This document shows, one piece after another, positions 28,548 through 37,057 of a stretch of 64,000 nucleotides of DNA. Both the position numbers and the translations under genes were made by a program. Within the stretch, counting starts at the first letter, position 1, and every line of letters begins with the position of its first letter. The notes under the pieces were generated by a model, which was not told the DNA's origin, ran no database searches, and saw only the letters and a list, made by a program, of their open reading frames with translations. Source of the stretch: Microbulbifer sp. GL-2 (GTDB taxonomy: Bacteria; Pseudomonadota; Gammaproteobacteria; Pseudomonadales; Cellvibrionaceae); the NCBI RefSeq assembly GCF_007183175.1, contig NZ_AP019807.1, positions 372,001-436,000 on the forward strand. The letters are read 5' to 3'.

Positions 28548-28561
28548 AGTGGATATGGCTG

Positions 28562-29680
28562 TTAGCCAACAATACGGACAGGGCGTTCGGCGTTACGATA
28601 GCGCTCTGAGCGGCGCGTGCGATCATTTACACTGCCAGCCAGCTGGCCACAAGCTGCATCAATATCATCACCGCGAGTGGTTCTCACCGTTACTGTATAA
28701 CCTTTGTCGAGCAAGATCTGCTGGAAGCGTCGTAAAGCGTTATTACTCACGCGCTGATAATCGGAAAGCTCAAAAGGATTGAAGGGAATCAGGTTAATTT
28801 TTACTGGCACATCGCGTAACAGCTCCGCCAGTTGCTCCGCGTGCTCAGGACGATCATTGACCTCGCGCATCAGCGTATATTCGATGGTCATCTTACGATG
28901 GGTATCCGGCATACGATCTATATAGCGCTTGGCAGAATCCAACAGCATGGCGATCGGGTATTTTTTATTGATCGGCACCAGTTCATTGCGCAACGCATCG
29001 TTGGGCGCATGCAGGGAAATCGCCAGACTTACATCAGTGACATCGGCAAGGCGATCCAGGGCCGGCACTACGCCAGAGGTAGATAGGGTTACACGGCGCT
29101 TGGAGATACCGTAGGCGTTATCTTCCATCATCAGGTTCATGGCATCGACAACATTATCGAAATTGAGCAATGGCTCACCCATGCCCATCATAACCACGTT
29201 GGTCACCTTGCGCGGTCCTTTCGGATCCAGTTGACCAAAAGACTTACATGCAATCCAAACCTGTCCAATTATTTCAGCTGCGGTTAAATCGCGGTTAAAT
29301 CCTTGCTTTCCGGTCGCGCAGAAACTGCAATCCAGGGAACAACCCACCTGAGAGGAGACACACAAGGTGCCGCGATCACCGTCGGGGATATAAACCGTTT
29401 CGATGGCATTGCCACCGGATACTTTAATCAGCCACTTGCGTGTACCGTCGGCAGAGTCCCATTGCTCAAGCACTTCCGGCGCACAGATTTCAGCCACATC
29501 CGCCAGTTTCTGGCGAAGGGCCTTGCTGACATTAGTCATCTCAGCAAAATCATCTACCCCATTTTGATGAATCCACTTTAAAACCTGAACAGCGCGAAAG
29601 CGCTTCTCGCCCAATGATTCAAAAAAGGCGGCCAGCTTTTCTACAGAAAGGCCGAGCAGGTTGGTTTTTTCTGTGGTCAT
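28562..29680 (-). CDS. rlmN: 23S rRNA A2503 / tRNA A37 C2-methyltransferase RlmN
   Basis: Radical SAM methyltransferase, 372 aa. The cluster-binding Cx3Cx2C is CSLDCSFC with Cys114, Cys118 and Cys121. The methyl-carrying cysteine lies in the conserved C-terminal DDIDAACGQLAG. It modifies A2503 of 23S rRNA and A37 of some tRNAs. The start at 29680 has GAGG 8 bases upstream. It lies downstream of ndk, which is usual; its usual downstream partner pilW has been displaced by the two cytochrome genes. A short C-terminal tail (about 15 residues, Arg-rich) follows the catalytic motif. Confidence 0.95.
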   Translation of the reverse strand: MTTEKTNLLGLSVEKLAAFFESLGEKRFRAVQVLKWIHQNGVDDFAEMTNVSKALRQKLADVAEICAPEVLEQWDSADGTRKWLIKVSGGNAIETVYIPDGDRGTLCVSSQVGCSLDCSFCATGKQGFNRDLTAAEIIGQVWIACKSFGQLDPKGPRKVTNVVMMGMGEPLLNFDNVVDAMNLMMEDNAYGISKRRVTLSTSGVVPALDRLADVTDVSLAISLHAPNDALRNELVPINKKYPIAMLLDSAKRYIDRMPDTHRKMTIEYTLMREVNDRPEHAEQLAELLRDVPVKINLIPFNPFELSDYQRVSNNALRRFQQILLDKGYTVTVRTTRGDDIDAACGQLAGSVNDRTRRSERYRNAERPVRIVG

Positions 29681-29703
29681 TCATTTCACCTCGGGGAAAA
29701 GCT

Positions 29704-29727
29704 GCACCGGTCTGGACGGACCGGTGC
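29704..29727 (-). terminator. Hairpin between ndk and rlmN
   Basis: Perfect 9-bp stem GCACCGGTC / GACCGGTGC with a 6-base loop. On the minus strand it is followed by AGCTTTTCCCC, a short U run. It probably ends some ndk transcripts ahead of rlmN. Confidence 0.55.
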
Positions 29728-29743
29728 GATTGCAACGCGCCAA

Positions 29744-30172
29744 TTAAGCGCGCGGGCAGATTTCGTCGTCAGCGAAGAAGTAGCTTACTTCACGGGCAGC
29801 GGACTCTGCAGAGTCGGAACCGTGTACTGCGTTGGCATCGATGCTGTCAGCGAAGTCAGCGCGAATAGTGCCGGCAGCGGCTTCTTTCGGGTTGGTAGCG
29901 CCCATCAGCTCGCGGTTGGCGAGGATTGCGTTTTCACCTTCCAGAGCCTGCACAACAACCGGACCGGAAGTCATAAAATCAACCAGGTCTTTGAAGAAAG
30001 GACGCTCTTTGTGCTCAGCGTAGAAGCCTTCGGCTTTTTCGCGGGACAGGTGCAGCATTTTCATGGCAACAATGCTCAGACCAGCCTTCTCAAAACGGCT
30101 CTCAATTTCGCCGATTACGTTTTTAGCTACTGCGTCTGGCTTGATGATGGAAAGGGTACGCTCCAGGGCCAT
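29744..30172 (-). CDS. ndk: Nucleoside diphosphate kinase
   Basis: Phosphotransfer enzyme balancing nucleoside triphosphate pools, 142 aa. The catalytic histidine is in NAVHGSDS, and the N-terminus MALERTLSIIKPDAV is canonical. ATG at 30172 is chosen: GGAG lies 6 bases upstream, and the TTG four codons earlier would bury that site. It sits between iscX and rlmN, as in many gammaproteobacteria. A hairpin at 30217-30241 separates it from iscX, so it may have its own promoter in the 197-base gap. Confidence 0.96.
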   Translation of the reverse strand: MALERTLSIIKPDAVAKNVIGEIESRFEKAGLSIVAMKMLHLSREKAEGFYAEHKERPFFKDLVDFMTSGPVVVQALEGENAILANRELMGATNPKEAAAGTIRADFADSIDANAVHGSDSAESAAREVSYFFADDEICPRA

Positions 30173-30216
30173 GGTTATCTCCAAATTGAATTTTTGTAAC
30201 TGAACTTACATACAGA

Positions 30217-30241
30217 AAGAGCAACCTGCTCAGTTGCTCTT
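30217..30241 (-). terminator. Terminator at the end of the isc operon
   Basis: Perfect 9-bp stem AAGAGCAAC / GTTGCTCTT with a 7-base loop, followed on the minus strand by TTTCTGTATG. It lies 129 bases past iscX and 45 bases before ndk. Confidence 0.55.
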
Positions 30242-30369
30242 CCGTGATATTCCTTTCATACCCGCCGGGGGTACTTAATTTTTGATCACCGCATTTCGCG
30301 GCCGGCGGATTATACGGGGTATTGATCGACTTTTGTACTCCAATACCAATACCCGGCAAACCCCGTCAA

Positions 30370-30564
30370 CTAATCGCGCTCCTCGATCCACGCGGCTTGG
30401 ATGGCCTCCAGAACTTTCTCACCACAGCGACTGGGATCGTCATCGAAATCCGGCAGCGCCATCACCCAGTTGCGCAGGTCGACAAAGTTAACCGTGAGTG
30501 GGTCTACATCTTCGTGAGTATCACAGAGCTCAATGGCGATATCGTGAATGTCAGTCCACTTCAT
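30370..30564 (-). CDS. iscX: Fe-S cluster assembly protein IscX
   Basis: Small acidic protein of 64 aa that binds IscS and modulates cluster assembly, possibly as an iron sensor or donor. The family pattern is complete: MKWTDIHDIAIEL at the start, DLRNWVMALPDFDDDP in the middle and AIQAAWIEE at the end. It follows fdx by 31 bases as the last gene of the isc operon. Confidence 0.95.
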   Translation of the reverse strand: MKWTDIHDIAIELCDTHEDVDPLTVNFVDLRNWVMALPDFDDDPSRCGEKVLEAIQAAWIEERD

Positions 30565-30595
30565 GATTTGGCTTCCTTTTTAATACCCGTGCTGG

Positions 30596-30934
30596 TCAGT
30601 GTTTTTCTGAAACTTGGTTGATGGTGTACTTGGGAATCTCCACCACCAGGTCCTCATCATCAACAATCGCCTGGCAGGACAGACGCGACTCGGGCTCCAG
30701 CCCCCAGGCCTTGTCCAACAGGTCCTCTTCCAGCTCATCGGGCTCCTCCAGAGAGTAAAAACCTTCGCGCACGATCACGTGACATGTGGTACAAGCACAA
30801 GCTTTCTCGCAGGCGTGCTCGATTTCAATATCGTTGGCCAGCGCTGCATCAATCACGCTGACGCCGCTCTCCGCTTCCACAACCTTGCCCTCAGGGCAGA
30901 TTTCGGCATGGGGTAAAAATACAATCTTCGGCAT
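30596..30934 (-). CDS. fdx: Isc-type [2Fe-2S] ferredoxin
   Basis: Adrenodoxin-type ferredoxin supplying electrons for Fe-S cluster assembly, 112 aa. Cluster ligands are Cys42, Cys48 and Cys51 in CEKACACTTC plus the later Cys in RLSCQAIV, matching E. coli Fdx spacing. An extra Cys46 lies inside the loop, as in E. coli. It is encoded between hscA and iscX. Confidence 0.96.
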   Translation of the reverse strand: MPKIVFLPHAEICPEGKVVEAESGVSVIDAALANDIEIEHACEKACACTTCHVIVREGFYSLEEPDELEEDLLDKAWGLEPESRLSCQAIVDDEDLVVEIPKYTINQVSEKH

Positions 30935-30984
30935 GGGTACTGACTCTCTATGGTCTCAATCCGACGGGGCCTGGCCCCGGCCGC

Positions 30985-32856
30985 TTATTTATCGAATTCA
31001 TCCAGGCTGTGCCCCTGCATGGCGCGCTTGATCGACGCATCCATACGCCGTGCGGCAAAGGGCTCGGACAGCTTATTCAGGGCTTCCATACGCTTGCGAA
31101 TCTCCTCCGCATCACCGCCATTGTGAGCCAGGCGCAGGGCTTCCATGGCGTGCTCGAGTTCATTCAGTTCGCCCTCCCCAAGCAACTGGGCGCCATTTTC
31201 GCGCAATGCAACCAGCAGGCTCTCCAGCGTGCGCTCCGCCTCGACCTGGGCCTCGCGCAGGGCGCGCAGGGCAATATCCTCAGCGGCATGGGCGTAGGAA
31301 TCCTGTAACATCTGCGCAATATCCTTGTCCTCCAGTCCGTAGGAGGGTTTGACGGTGATATCCGCACTGACACCACTGCTCTTTTCCATGGCGCTGACTG
31401 ACAGAAGGCCGTCAGCATCTACCTGGAAAGTCACACGAATATGCGCTGCACCCGCCACCATCGGCGGTATACCACGCAGTTCGAAACGCGCCAGGGAGCG
31501 ACAATCGCTCACCAGTTCCCGCTCGCCCTGAACCACATGGATCGCCATGGCAGTCTGGCCATCCTTGAAAGTGGTGAATTCCTGGGCTTTTGACACCGGG
31601 ATAGTGGTATTGCGCCCGATCAGTTTCTCAGTGAGTCCGCCCATGGTCTCAATACCGAGGGACAGTGGGATCACATCCAGCAGCAAAAGATCATCGCCGG
31701 ACTTATTTCCCACCAGTACGTCAGCCTGCAATGCAGCGCCGATGGCAACAACCTGGTCCGGGTCAATATCCGCGTGGGGCGCGCGGCCGAAATAAGCCTC
31801 GACCCGCTCCCGCACACGTAGGGTTCGGGTCGAACCGCCTACCAGTACCACCTCTTGCACTTCCCCAACATCAATCGCGGCGTCGCGCAGAGCGCGTTTA
31901 CAGGCGCGCAGGGTTTTATCGATCAGCGGATCCAGCAGCGAGGCCATGGTTGCCCGGTCGAGCACACCTTGCCAATCTGCATAGCTCACCTCTACTTGCT
32001 CCACAGTGGCCAGGGACTCCTTGGCGGCACAGGCACTATCGAGCAGCTGGCGCTGGGTACCCGCATCCAGGTCTGTACCCAGGCCCGCCTGATCCGCGAT
32101 CCACGCGGCGATGGTGCGATCAAAATCATCGCCTCCGAGTGCAGTATCACCACCGGTGGACATCACTTCAAAAACGCCGCGGGACAGGCGCAATATAGAA
32201 ATATCGAAGGTGCCTCCGCCGAGATCGTAGACCGCGATCACCCCTTCCTCACCCTTATCGAGGCCATAAGCCACTGCCGCAGCAGTGGGCTCGTTTAGCA
32301 GGCGCAACACTTTGAGACCCGCCAACCTGGCTGCATCCTTGGTGGCTTGGCGCTGGGCATCATCAAAATAAGCCGGCACAGTAATCACTGCACCATCCAG
32401 CTCACCGCCCTCCCTGCCGTAGAGAGCCTCTCGACCACGCCGGGCCAGCTTCTTGAGGATCTCCGCAGATACCTGCACCGGGTTTACCGGGCCAGCCACC
32501 GTTTCGATAGAGGGCATTCCTCCATCACTATCGGCAAAGTGATAGGGCAACTGCTCACCGAGGCTTTTGACATCTGCCACCCCGCGCCCCATCAGGCGCT
32601 TGATGGAAATCATGGTATTGTAGGGGTCCTGCGCCGCGCGGTTGCGAGCCTCGGCACCAACAGTGATAACGTCACTGCCGTAATGCACCACTGAGGGCAG
32701 TATCACCTTACCCTGCTCATCGGCGATGGCCTCTGCCGAACCACTACGCACTGTCGCCACCAATGAATTAGTCGTGCCCAGATCGATCCCTACGGCGTGC
32801 TTGCGCTGATGGGGATCAGGGCTCTGTCCCGGTTCGGAAATCTGCAGTAATGCCAT
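30985..32856 (-). CDS. hscA: Hsp70-type chaperone HscA
   Basis: Specialised Hsp70 that, with HscB, promotes cluster release from IscU; 623 aa. The ATPase domain shows GIDLGTTNSLVA, the adenosine motif GGGTFDISIL and LVGGSTRTLRVRE; the substrate domain follows with the lid. It recognises the LPPVK motif, which is intact in IscU of this operon. It lies 78 bases after hscB. A GC-rich palindrome (around 30965-30979) sits between hscA and fdx. Confidence 0.96.
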   Translation of the reverse strand: MALLQISEPGQSPDPHQRKHAVGIDLGTTNSLVATVRSGSAEAIADEQGKVILPSVVHYGSDVITVGAEARNRAAQDPYNTMISIKRLMGRGVADVKSLGEQLPYHFADSDGGMPSIETVAGPVNPVQVSAEILKKLARRGREALYGREGGELDGAVITVPAYFDDAQRQATKDAARLAGLKVLRLLNEPTAAAVAYGLDKGEEGVIAVYDLGGGTFDISILRLSRGVFEVMSTGGDTALGGDDFDRTIAAWIADQAGLGTDLDAGTQRQLLDSACAAKESLATVEQVEVSYADWQGVLDRATMASLLDPLIDKTLRACKRALRDAAIDVGEVQEVVLVGGSTRTLRVRERVEAYFGRAPHADIDPDQVVAIGAALQADVLVGNKSGDDLLLLDVIPLSLGIETMGGLTEKLIGRNTTIPVSKAQEFTTFKDGQTAMAIHVVQGERELVSDCRSLARFELRGIPPMVAGAAHIRVTFQVDADGLLSVSAMEKSSGVSADITVKPSYGLEDKDIAQMLQDSYAHAAEDIALRALREAQVEAERTLESLLVALRENGAQLLGEGELNELEHAMEALRLAHNGGDAEEIRKRMEALNKLSEPFAARRMDASIKRAMQGHSLDEFDK

Positions 32857-32934
32857 TGCTTATCTCTTCTATCATCAGGATGGCGTTGCGAAGGCACTGT
32901 CTGTGCCATATCCCAGGTTATTCTTTGTCGTCGC

Positions 32935-33465
32935 TCAGTAATCACCAGACAGGTCGGCTTCCATCTCCTCTACCTGCCCCTGCAATTTCACCAGAAATTG
33001 CAGCTTGAGCAGAGAGTCCTTAGCCAGGGCCAAGCTGTTCGCGGCAAACACCTCTGCAAAAAGCCTCTGCTCGCCCAGGAACAAGCCGCTAACTTCCTCG
33101 GCAAGCTCTTCGAGGGCAGCCGCTGGGTTGGGCTGTTCGCGCACCTCTTCGAGCCGCTCACGCAGCAGCATCTGCTGCATCAGAAATTCCGCATCGGCTG
33201 TGGTTTGCTCCGGCGGTACTTCCACACCGGCCAGCTTGAGCAGGTAGGCGGCGCGCTGAACCGGGTTGCGCAGAATGGTGTGCGCTTCATTAATCTGTGC
33301 TGCCATCTGTATAGCCAGCAGCTGCTCGCGCTCGGATTTGGAAGCATATTTGTCGGGATGGAATTCCCGCTGCAATTCCCGGTAACGCGCGGCAAGTGCG
33401 TTGCGATCGAGATCAAAGGCGGGCTCGAGCCCGAATATTTCGAAATGGGTCAGGTTGGTTGCCAT
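32935..33465 (-). CDS. hscB: J-protein co-chaperone HscB
   Basis: Type III J-domain protein that delivers IscU to HscA, 176 aa. The J-domain HPD is seen in REFHPDKYA near the N-terminus, and the C-terminal helical bundle contains the IscU-binding region. It is first after the internal terminator at 33541-33571, so its expression may be lower than that of iscRSUA unless a second promoter exists. Confidence 0.95.
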   Translation of the reverse strand: MATNLTHFEIFGLEPAFDLDRNALAARYRELQREFHPDKYASKSEREQLLAIQMAAQINEAHTILRNPVQRAAYLLKLAGVEVPPEQTTADAEFLMQQMLLRERLEEVREQPNPAAALEELAEEVSGLFLGEQRLFAEVFAANSLALAKDSLLKLQFLVKLQGQVEEMEADLSGDY

Positions 33466-33540
33466 CTCAGTTCACCTGCCGGCACTAGGCCTTAAAAACT
33501 GGGCGGCGACGCCCCGCCCGGCAGTCATTACCGGGCCAAT

Positions 33541-33571
33541 AAAAAGGCCGGTATGCGCAGCGCACCCGGCC
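33541..33571 (-). terminator. Intrinsic terminator between iscA and hscB
   Basis: Stem GGCCGG / CCGGCC (33546-33551 and 33566-33571) with inner TGCGC/GCGCA pairing, followed on the minus strand by TTTTTATT. A second stem, GCCCGG / CCGGGC, lies just downstream (about 33517-33536). This is a textbook terminator inside the isc operon. Confidence 0.75.
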
Positions 33572-33590
33572 TCGCTGTAACGAGCCCCGA

Positions 33591-33914
33591 TCAGACGTGG
33601 AAACTCTCGCCGCAGCCACACTCATTTTTGACATTGGGGTTGGAGAAGGTAAAGCCCTCGTTCAGGCCCTCTTTGACGAAATCCAACTGGGTACCGTCGA
33701 GGTAAACCAAACTCTTGGGATCGACAATCAGTTTTACATCGTCCTGCTCGAACACCACGTCCCCGGCTTCTGCCGAGTCGACGAATTCCAGTACATAGGC
33801 CAAGCCCGAACACCCGGCGGTCTTAATACCTACCCGGATGCCGATACCTGTGCCGCGCTTGGCCAGCTGACTCTTGATATGAGCCTTGGCGGCCTCGGTC
33901 ATGGTAATAGCCAA
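33591..33914 (-). CDS. iscA: A-type Fe-S carrier IscA
   Basis: Fe-S cluster carrier of 107 aa, the exact length of E. coli IscA. The three ligands are Cys35 in TAGCSG and the Cys pair in ECGCGESF. A TTG start at 33914 is proposed: it gives the family N-terminus (M)AITMTEAAKAHI and has AAGG 7 bases upstream. ATG at 33941 (nine residues longer) is the alternative. It follows iscU by 41 bases. Confidence 0.93.
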   Translation of the reverse strand: MAITMTEAAKAHIKSQLAKRGTGIGIRVGIKTAGCSGLAYVLEFVDSAEAGDVVFEQDDVKLIVDPKSLVYLDGTQLDFVKEGLNEGFTFSNPNVKNECGCGESFHV

Positions 33915-33955
33915 AACAATACCTTCACTGCTGTTGGGCACGCGGCCCGGTCGGA

Positions 33956-34378
33956 TTAACCCGCTGCGGACTCTTTCGCTTCACCGGCATCGGCTGAATC
34001 GCCGCGCTTTTCACGAATATCACGCACTGCGGCCTTGATCGCATCTTCCGCCAGTACCGAGCAGTGAATTTTCACTGGTGGCAAAGCCAGCTCCTCGGCA
34101 ATGGCAGTATTTTTGATCTGCTCGGCTTCGTCGATGGTCTTGCCTTTCACCCACTCGGTAAGCAGTGAGCTGGAAGCAATCGCGGAGCCGCAACCGTAGG
34201 TTTTAAATTTGGCGTCCTCAATGACACCCTCTTCGCTAACCTGGATTTGCAGGCGCATCACGTCACCACAAGCGGGTGCGCCCACCATGCCGGTACCCAC
34301 GTTATCCGCCTTGTCATCCATTCGTCCGACATTGCGGGGGTGCTCGTAGTGATCAATTACTTTATCGCTATAGGCCAT
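33956..34378 (-). CDS. iscU: Fe-S cluster scaffold IscU
   Basis: Scaffold on which IscS and Fdx assemble clusters, 140 aa. Ligands are Cys37 in APACGD with Asp39, Cys63 in TYGCGS and Cys106 in KIHCSVL, next to the HscA-recognition motif LPPVK. It is about 12 residues longer than E. coli IscU: the extra is a C-terminal Ala/Gly/Asp/Glu tail (DSADAGEAKESAAG) of unknown function. Confidence 0.96.
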   Translation of the reverse strand: MAYSDKVIDHYEHPRNVGRMDDKADNVGTGMVGAPACGDVMRLQIQVSEEGVIEDAKFKTYGCGSAIASSSLLTEWVKGKTIDEAEQIKNTAIAEELALPPVKIHCSVLAEDAIKAAVRDIREKRGDSADAGEAKESAAG

Positions 34379-34405
34379 GACTATTCTCCTAACTCTTGCG
34401 CGCGC

Positions 34406-35620
34406 TTAGTGAGCGGCCCATTCAATCTTGTTCAGGTCTACGCCGTCTTTGTACATATCCCAAAGGGGCGACAGTTCGCGCAACTTCTCCACCGCTTTGC
34501 GCACTTCTGTCGCAGCGGTATCGACATCCTGCTCGCTGGTAAAGCGACCGAAGCTGAAGCGCAGGGAGCTGTGTGCCAGTTCATCGTTAACACCCAGGGC
34601 CCGCAGTACGTAGCTGGGTTCCAGGCTGGCGGATGTACAGGCTGAGCCAGAGGAAATCGCCAGGTTGCGCAGGGACATGATCAGGCTCTCGCCCTCAACA
34701 AAGGCAAAGCTGACGTTTAGGTTGCCCGGTATACGCTGCTCCGCAGAACCGTTGATATGTACCTCTTCCATATCCTGGATCTGATCCCAGAAGCGGTTGC
34801 GCAGAGCCGTCAGGCGCTCGCCCTCTTCAACCATTTCCTCTTTGGCGATGCGGAAAGCTTCACCCATACCGACAATCTGGTGGGTGGGCAGGGTACCGGA
34901 ACGCATACCGCGTTCGTGGCCACCACCGTGAATCTGCGCTTCCAGGCGCACGCGGGGCTTGCGGCGTACATACAAGGCACCGATACCCTTGGGACCATAA
35001 ATTTTGTGGGCGGAGAAGGACATCAGGTCCACCTTCATCTCCTGCAGGTCAATCGGCAGTTTGCCGGCGCTCTGTGCAGCATCCACATGGAAAATCACTT
35101 TGCGTGAGCGGCAAAGCTCACCGATTGCAGCAATATCGTTGATCACGCCAATCTCGTTATTGACGTGCATCAGACTCACCAGAATTGTGTCTTCACGCAG
35201 TGCTTCCTCTACCTGCTCCGGATAGACAATGCCATCTTCGCGCGGATTCAGGTAGGTCACTTCAAAGCCTTCACGCTCTAGTTGGCGACAGGTATCCAGG
35301 ACCGCCTTATGCTCAATCTTGGAAGTAATGATGTGCTTGCCACGGCCTTGATAGAAGTGGGCCGCACCCTTGATCCCCAGATTATCGGACTCGGTCGCAC
35401 CGCTGGTCCAGACAATCTCGCGCGGATCAGCGTTGATCAATTCCGCAACCTGGCGACGGGCATTTTCCACCGCCTCCTCAGCTTTCCAGCCAAACAGGTG
35501 GGAACGGGAAGCCGGGTTCCCGAAATTGCCTTCCATCGTCAGCTGCTCCGCCATTTTTGCGGCGACGCGCGGGTCCACCGGACAGGTAGCCGAATAATCC
35601 AAATAGATGGGAAGCTTCAT
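34406..35620 (-). CDS. iscS: Cysteine desulfurase IscS
   Basis: PLP-dependent desulfurase giving sulfur for Fe-S clusters, tRNA thiolation and other pathways; 404 aa, as in E. coli. The PLP lysine is in SFSAHKIYGPKG and the mobile active-site cysteine in SGSACTSAS. ATG at 35620 gives the canonical MKLPIYLDYSAT; an in-frame ATG two codons upstream (35626) and a TTG at 35641 are alternatives. It is separated from iscR by a strong hairpin (35662-35680). Confidence 0.96.
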   Translation of the reverse strand: MKLPIYLDYSATCPVDPRVAAKMAEQLTMEGNFGNPASRSHLFGWKAEEAVENARRQVAELINADPREIVWTSGATESDNLGIKGAAHFYQGRGKHIITSKIEHKAVLDTCRQLEREGFEVTYLNPREDGIVYPEQVEEALREDTILVSLMHVNNEIGVINDIAAIGELCRSRKVIFHVDAAQSAGKLPIDLQEMKVDLMSFSAHKIYGPKGIGALYVRRKPRVRLEAQIHGGGHERGMRSGTLPTHQIVGMGEAFRIAKEEMVEEGERLTALRNRFWDQIQDMEEVHINGSAEQRIPGNLNVSFAFVEGESLIMSLRNLAISSGSACTSASLEPSYVLRALGVNDELAHSSLRFSFGRFTSEQDVDTAATEVRKAVEKLRELSPLWDMYKDGVDLNKIEWAAH

Positions 35621-35661
35621 AGTCATACCGTTTCCGCTCAATAAATCTCAAAATGTCCCGC

Positions 35662-35680
35662 CCGGTCCAGACTGGACCGG
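35662..35680. other. Hairpin in the iscR-iscS intergenic region
   Basis: Perfect stem CCGGTCCA / TGGACCGG around a 3-base loop, within the 63 bases between iscR and iscS. No U tract follows on the minus strand. In E. coli a structure at this place stabilises the iscR part of the message; a similar role is possible. Confidence 0.5.
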
Positions 35681-35683
35681 TAC

Positions 35684-36160
35684 TTACAGTCCGCCGAGTA
35701 CAGCGACGCGTTCTTCCGGCGCATCGCGCATATCCTGCCGGCGCGCCACTTCCTGAACTTCTGCACGAGCTACCAGATTGGCCAGACTGATACCACTCAG
35801 GAAGCCGTGAATCTGGTCGCTCAAATCAGACCAGAGGTAGTGAGTCAGGCACTGCTCGCCGTTAGCGCAGTCCGCATTGCCACCACAGCTGGTGGCGTCC
35901 ACTGACTCATTTACCGCATCGATAATCTGAGCGACAAAAATTTCCTCGCCATCACGGGCAAGGCGGTAACCTCCGCCGGGGCCACGCACGCTGGAAACCA
36001 GCCCGGATTGGCGCAGACGGGAAAACAACTGTTCCAGATAAGACAGGGAAATGCCCTGGCGCTTGGAAATATCCGCCAGACTGATCGGTCCACGCTCTGC
36101 ATGCAGAGCCAGATCCAGCATGGCGGTGACCGCATAGCGGCCTTTAGTAGTCAAACGCAT
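35684..36160 (-). CDS. iscR: Fe-S-sensing transcriptional regulator IscR
   Basis: Rrf2-family regulator of the isc operon, 158 aa. The winged helix is seen in SLADISKRQGISLSYLEQLF, and the [2Fe-2S] ligands Cys92, Cys98, Cys104 and His107 all match E. coli numbering. ATG at 36160 (MRLTTKGRYAVTAML) has GGAG 6 bases upstream; the open frame extends to 36232, but that would include its own promoter. Holo-IscR represses this operon in E. coli, and the promoter here has the matching site. Confidence 0.96.
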   Translation of the reverse strand: MRLTTKGRYAVTAMLDLALHAERGPISLADISKRQGISLSYLEQLFSRLRQSGLVSSVRGPGGGYRLARDGEEIFVAQIIDAVNESVDATSCGGNADCANGEQCLTHYLWSDLSDQIHGFLSGISLANLVARAEVQEVARRQDMRDAPEERVAVLGGL

Positions 36161-36203
36161 ATCAGCTCCCAACTGATGTACAGCCCTTTTCCAACGGGGC
36201 GCG

Positions 36204-36236
36204 AGTATGGAATAACCCAGCACTACAGTCAAGTAT
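36204..36236 (-). promoter_or_regulatory. iscR promoter overlapped by IscR type-1 site
   Basis: A -35 TTGACT (36227-36232), 17-base spacer and -10 CATACT (36204-36209) precede iscR. A 25-bp IscR type-1-like site (36212-36236) covers the -35 and spacer: the left half ATACTTGACT matches the type-1 consensus completely and the right half GCTGGGTTAT matches at 6 of 10 positions. This geometry would allow repression by holo-IscR. Confidence 0.75.
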
Positions 36237-36265
36237 ATAACCCCCCGCCCAACTCGGGTATTTAC

Positions 36266-37057
36266 TCAGTCTGGTCGCCCCTTGCCACCAGTGCGGTGGA
36301 TGTGGTTCTGGATGGACGTCAACATACCGCGCAAGATACCCAGCTCCATATCATCCGGGCGTACCCGACTGAACAGTCTGCGCAGGCGGGTCATGGTCTG
36401 GCGGGGGTTATCGGGGTCGATAAAGCCCAATTCGCCAAGAGATTGCTGCAGGTGTTCAAAATAAAGCTCCATATCGCTGGCCTTGGCCGGCGGACGGTCC
36501 CAGTCGGAATAGCTCAACGCCCCACCCTTTTCGGCTTCCAGGGCAGCCATGCGTACTTCGTACGCCAACACCTGCACCGCCGTGGCCAGATTGAGAGAGC
36601 TGTACTCCGGATTCGCCGGAATATGCACATGGAAATTACAGGCCTGCAGCTCCTCATTGGTCAGGCCGCGGTCCTCACGACCAAACACCAGTGCGACTGG
36701 ATGGCTGGACGCCTCGCTCACTGCGCGTTCGCCGCACTGGCGCGGGGTCAGCAGCGGCCAGGGTATACGGCGCTCGCGGGCACTGGTTGCGACTACAAGT
36801 CCACAGTCCGCAACGGCCTCCTCCAGTGTGTCTACCACCACGGCGCTGTCGAGCAGCTCTGCCGCTCCGGCCGCGCGCCAGACGGCGTTGGCTGCGGGGA
36901 ATTCTCGCGGTGCCACCAGGTACAACTGGCTCAGGCCCATATTCTTCAGGGCTCGCGCCGCGCCGCCGATATTACCGGGGTGGGCACTGTTAACCAGGAC
37001 TACGCGCACATTGTCGAGCGCCTTGAGCGGAGTCGTATCTACGGGGGACTTAGCCAT
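36266..37057 (-). CDS. trmJ: tRNA (Cm32/Um32) 2'-O-methyltransferase TrmJ
   Basis: SPOUT-class methyltransferase modifying position 32 of tRNAs, 263 aa. The knot motifs are visible: NSAHPGNIGGAARALKNMG (motif 1), ALVFGREDRGLTNEEL (motif 2) and the PANPEYSSLNLATAVQVLAYE loop (motif 3). A C-terminal dimer extension follows. It lies upstream of iscR on the same strand and divergent from suhB, the order also seen in E. coli. Confidence 0.94.
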   Translation of the reverse strand: MAKSPVDTTPLKALDNVRVVLVNSAHPGNIGGAARALKNMGLSQLYLVAPREFPAANAVWRAAGAAELLDSAVVVDTLEEAVADCGLVVATSARERRIPWPLLTPRQCGERAVSEASSHPVALVFGREDRGLTNEELQACNFHVHIPANPEYSSLNLATAVQVLAYEVRMAALEAEKGGALSYSDWDRPPAKASDMELYFEHLQQSLGELGFIDPDNPRQTMTRLRRLFSRVRPDDMELGILRGMLTSIQNHIHRTGGKGRPD

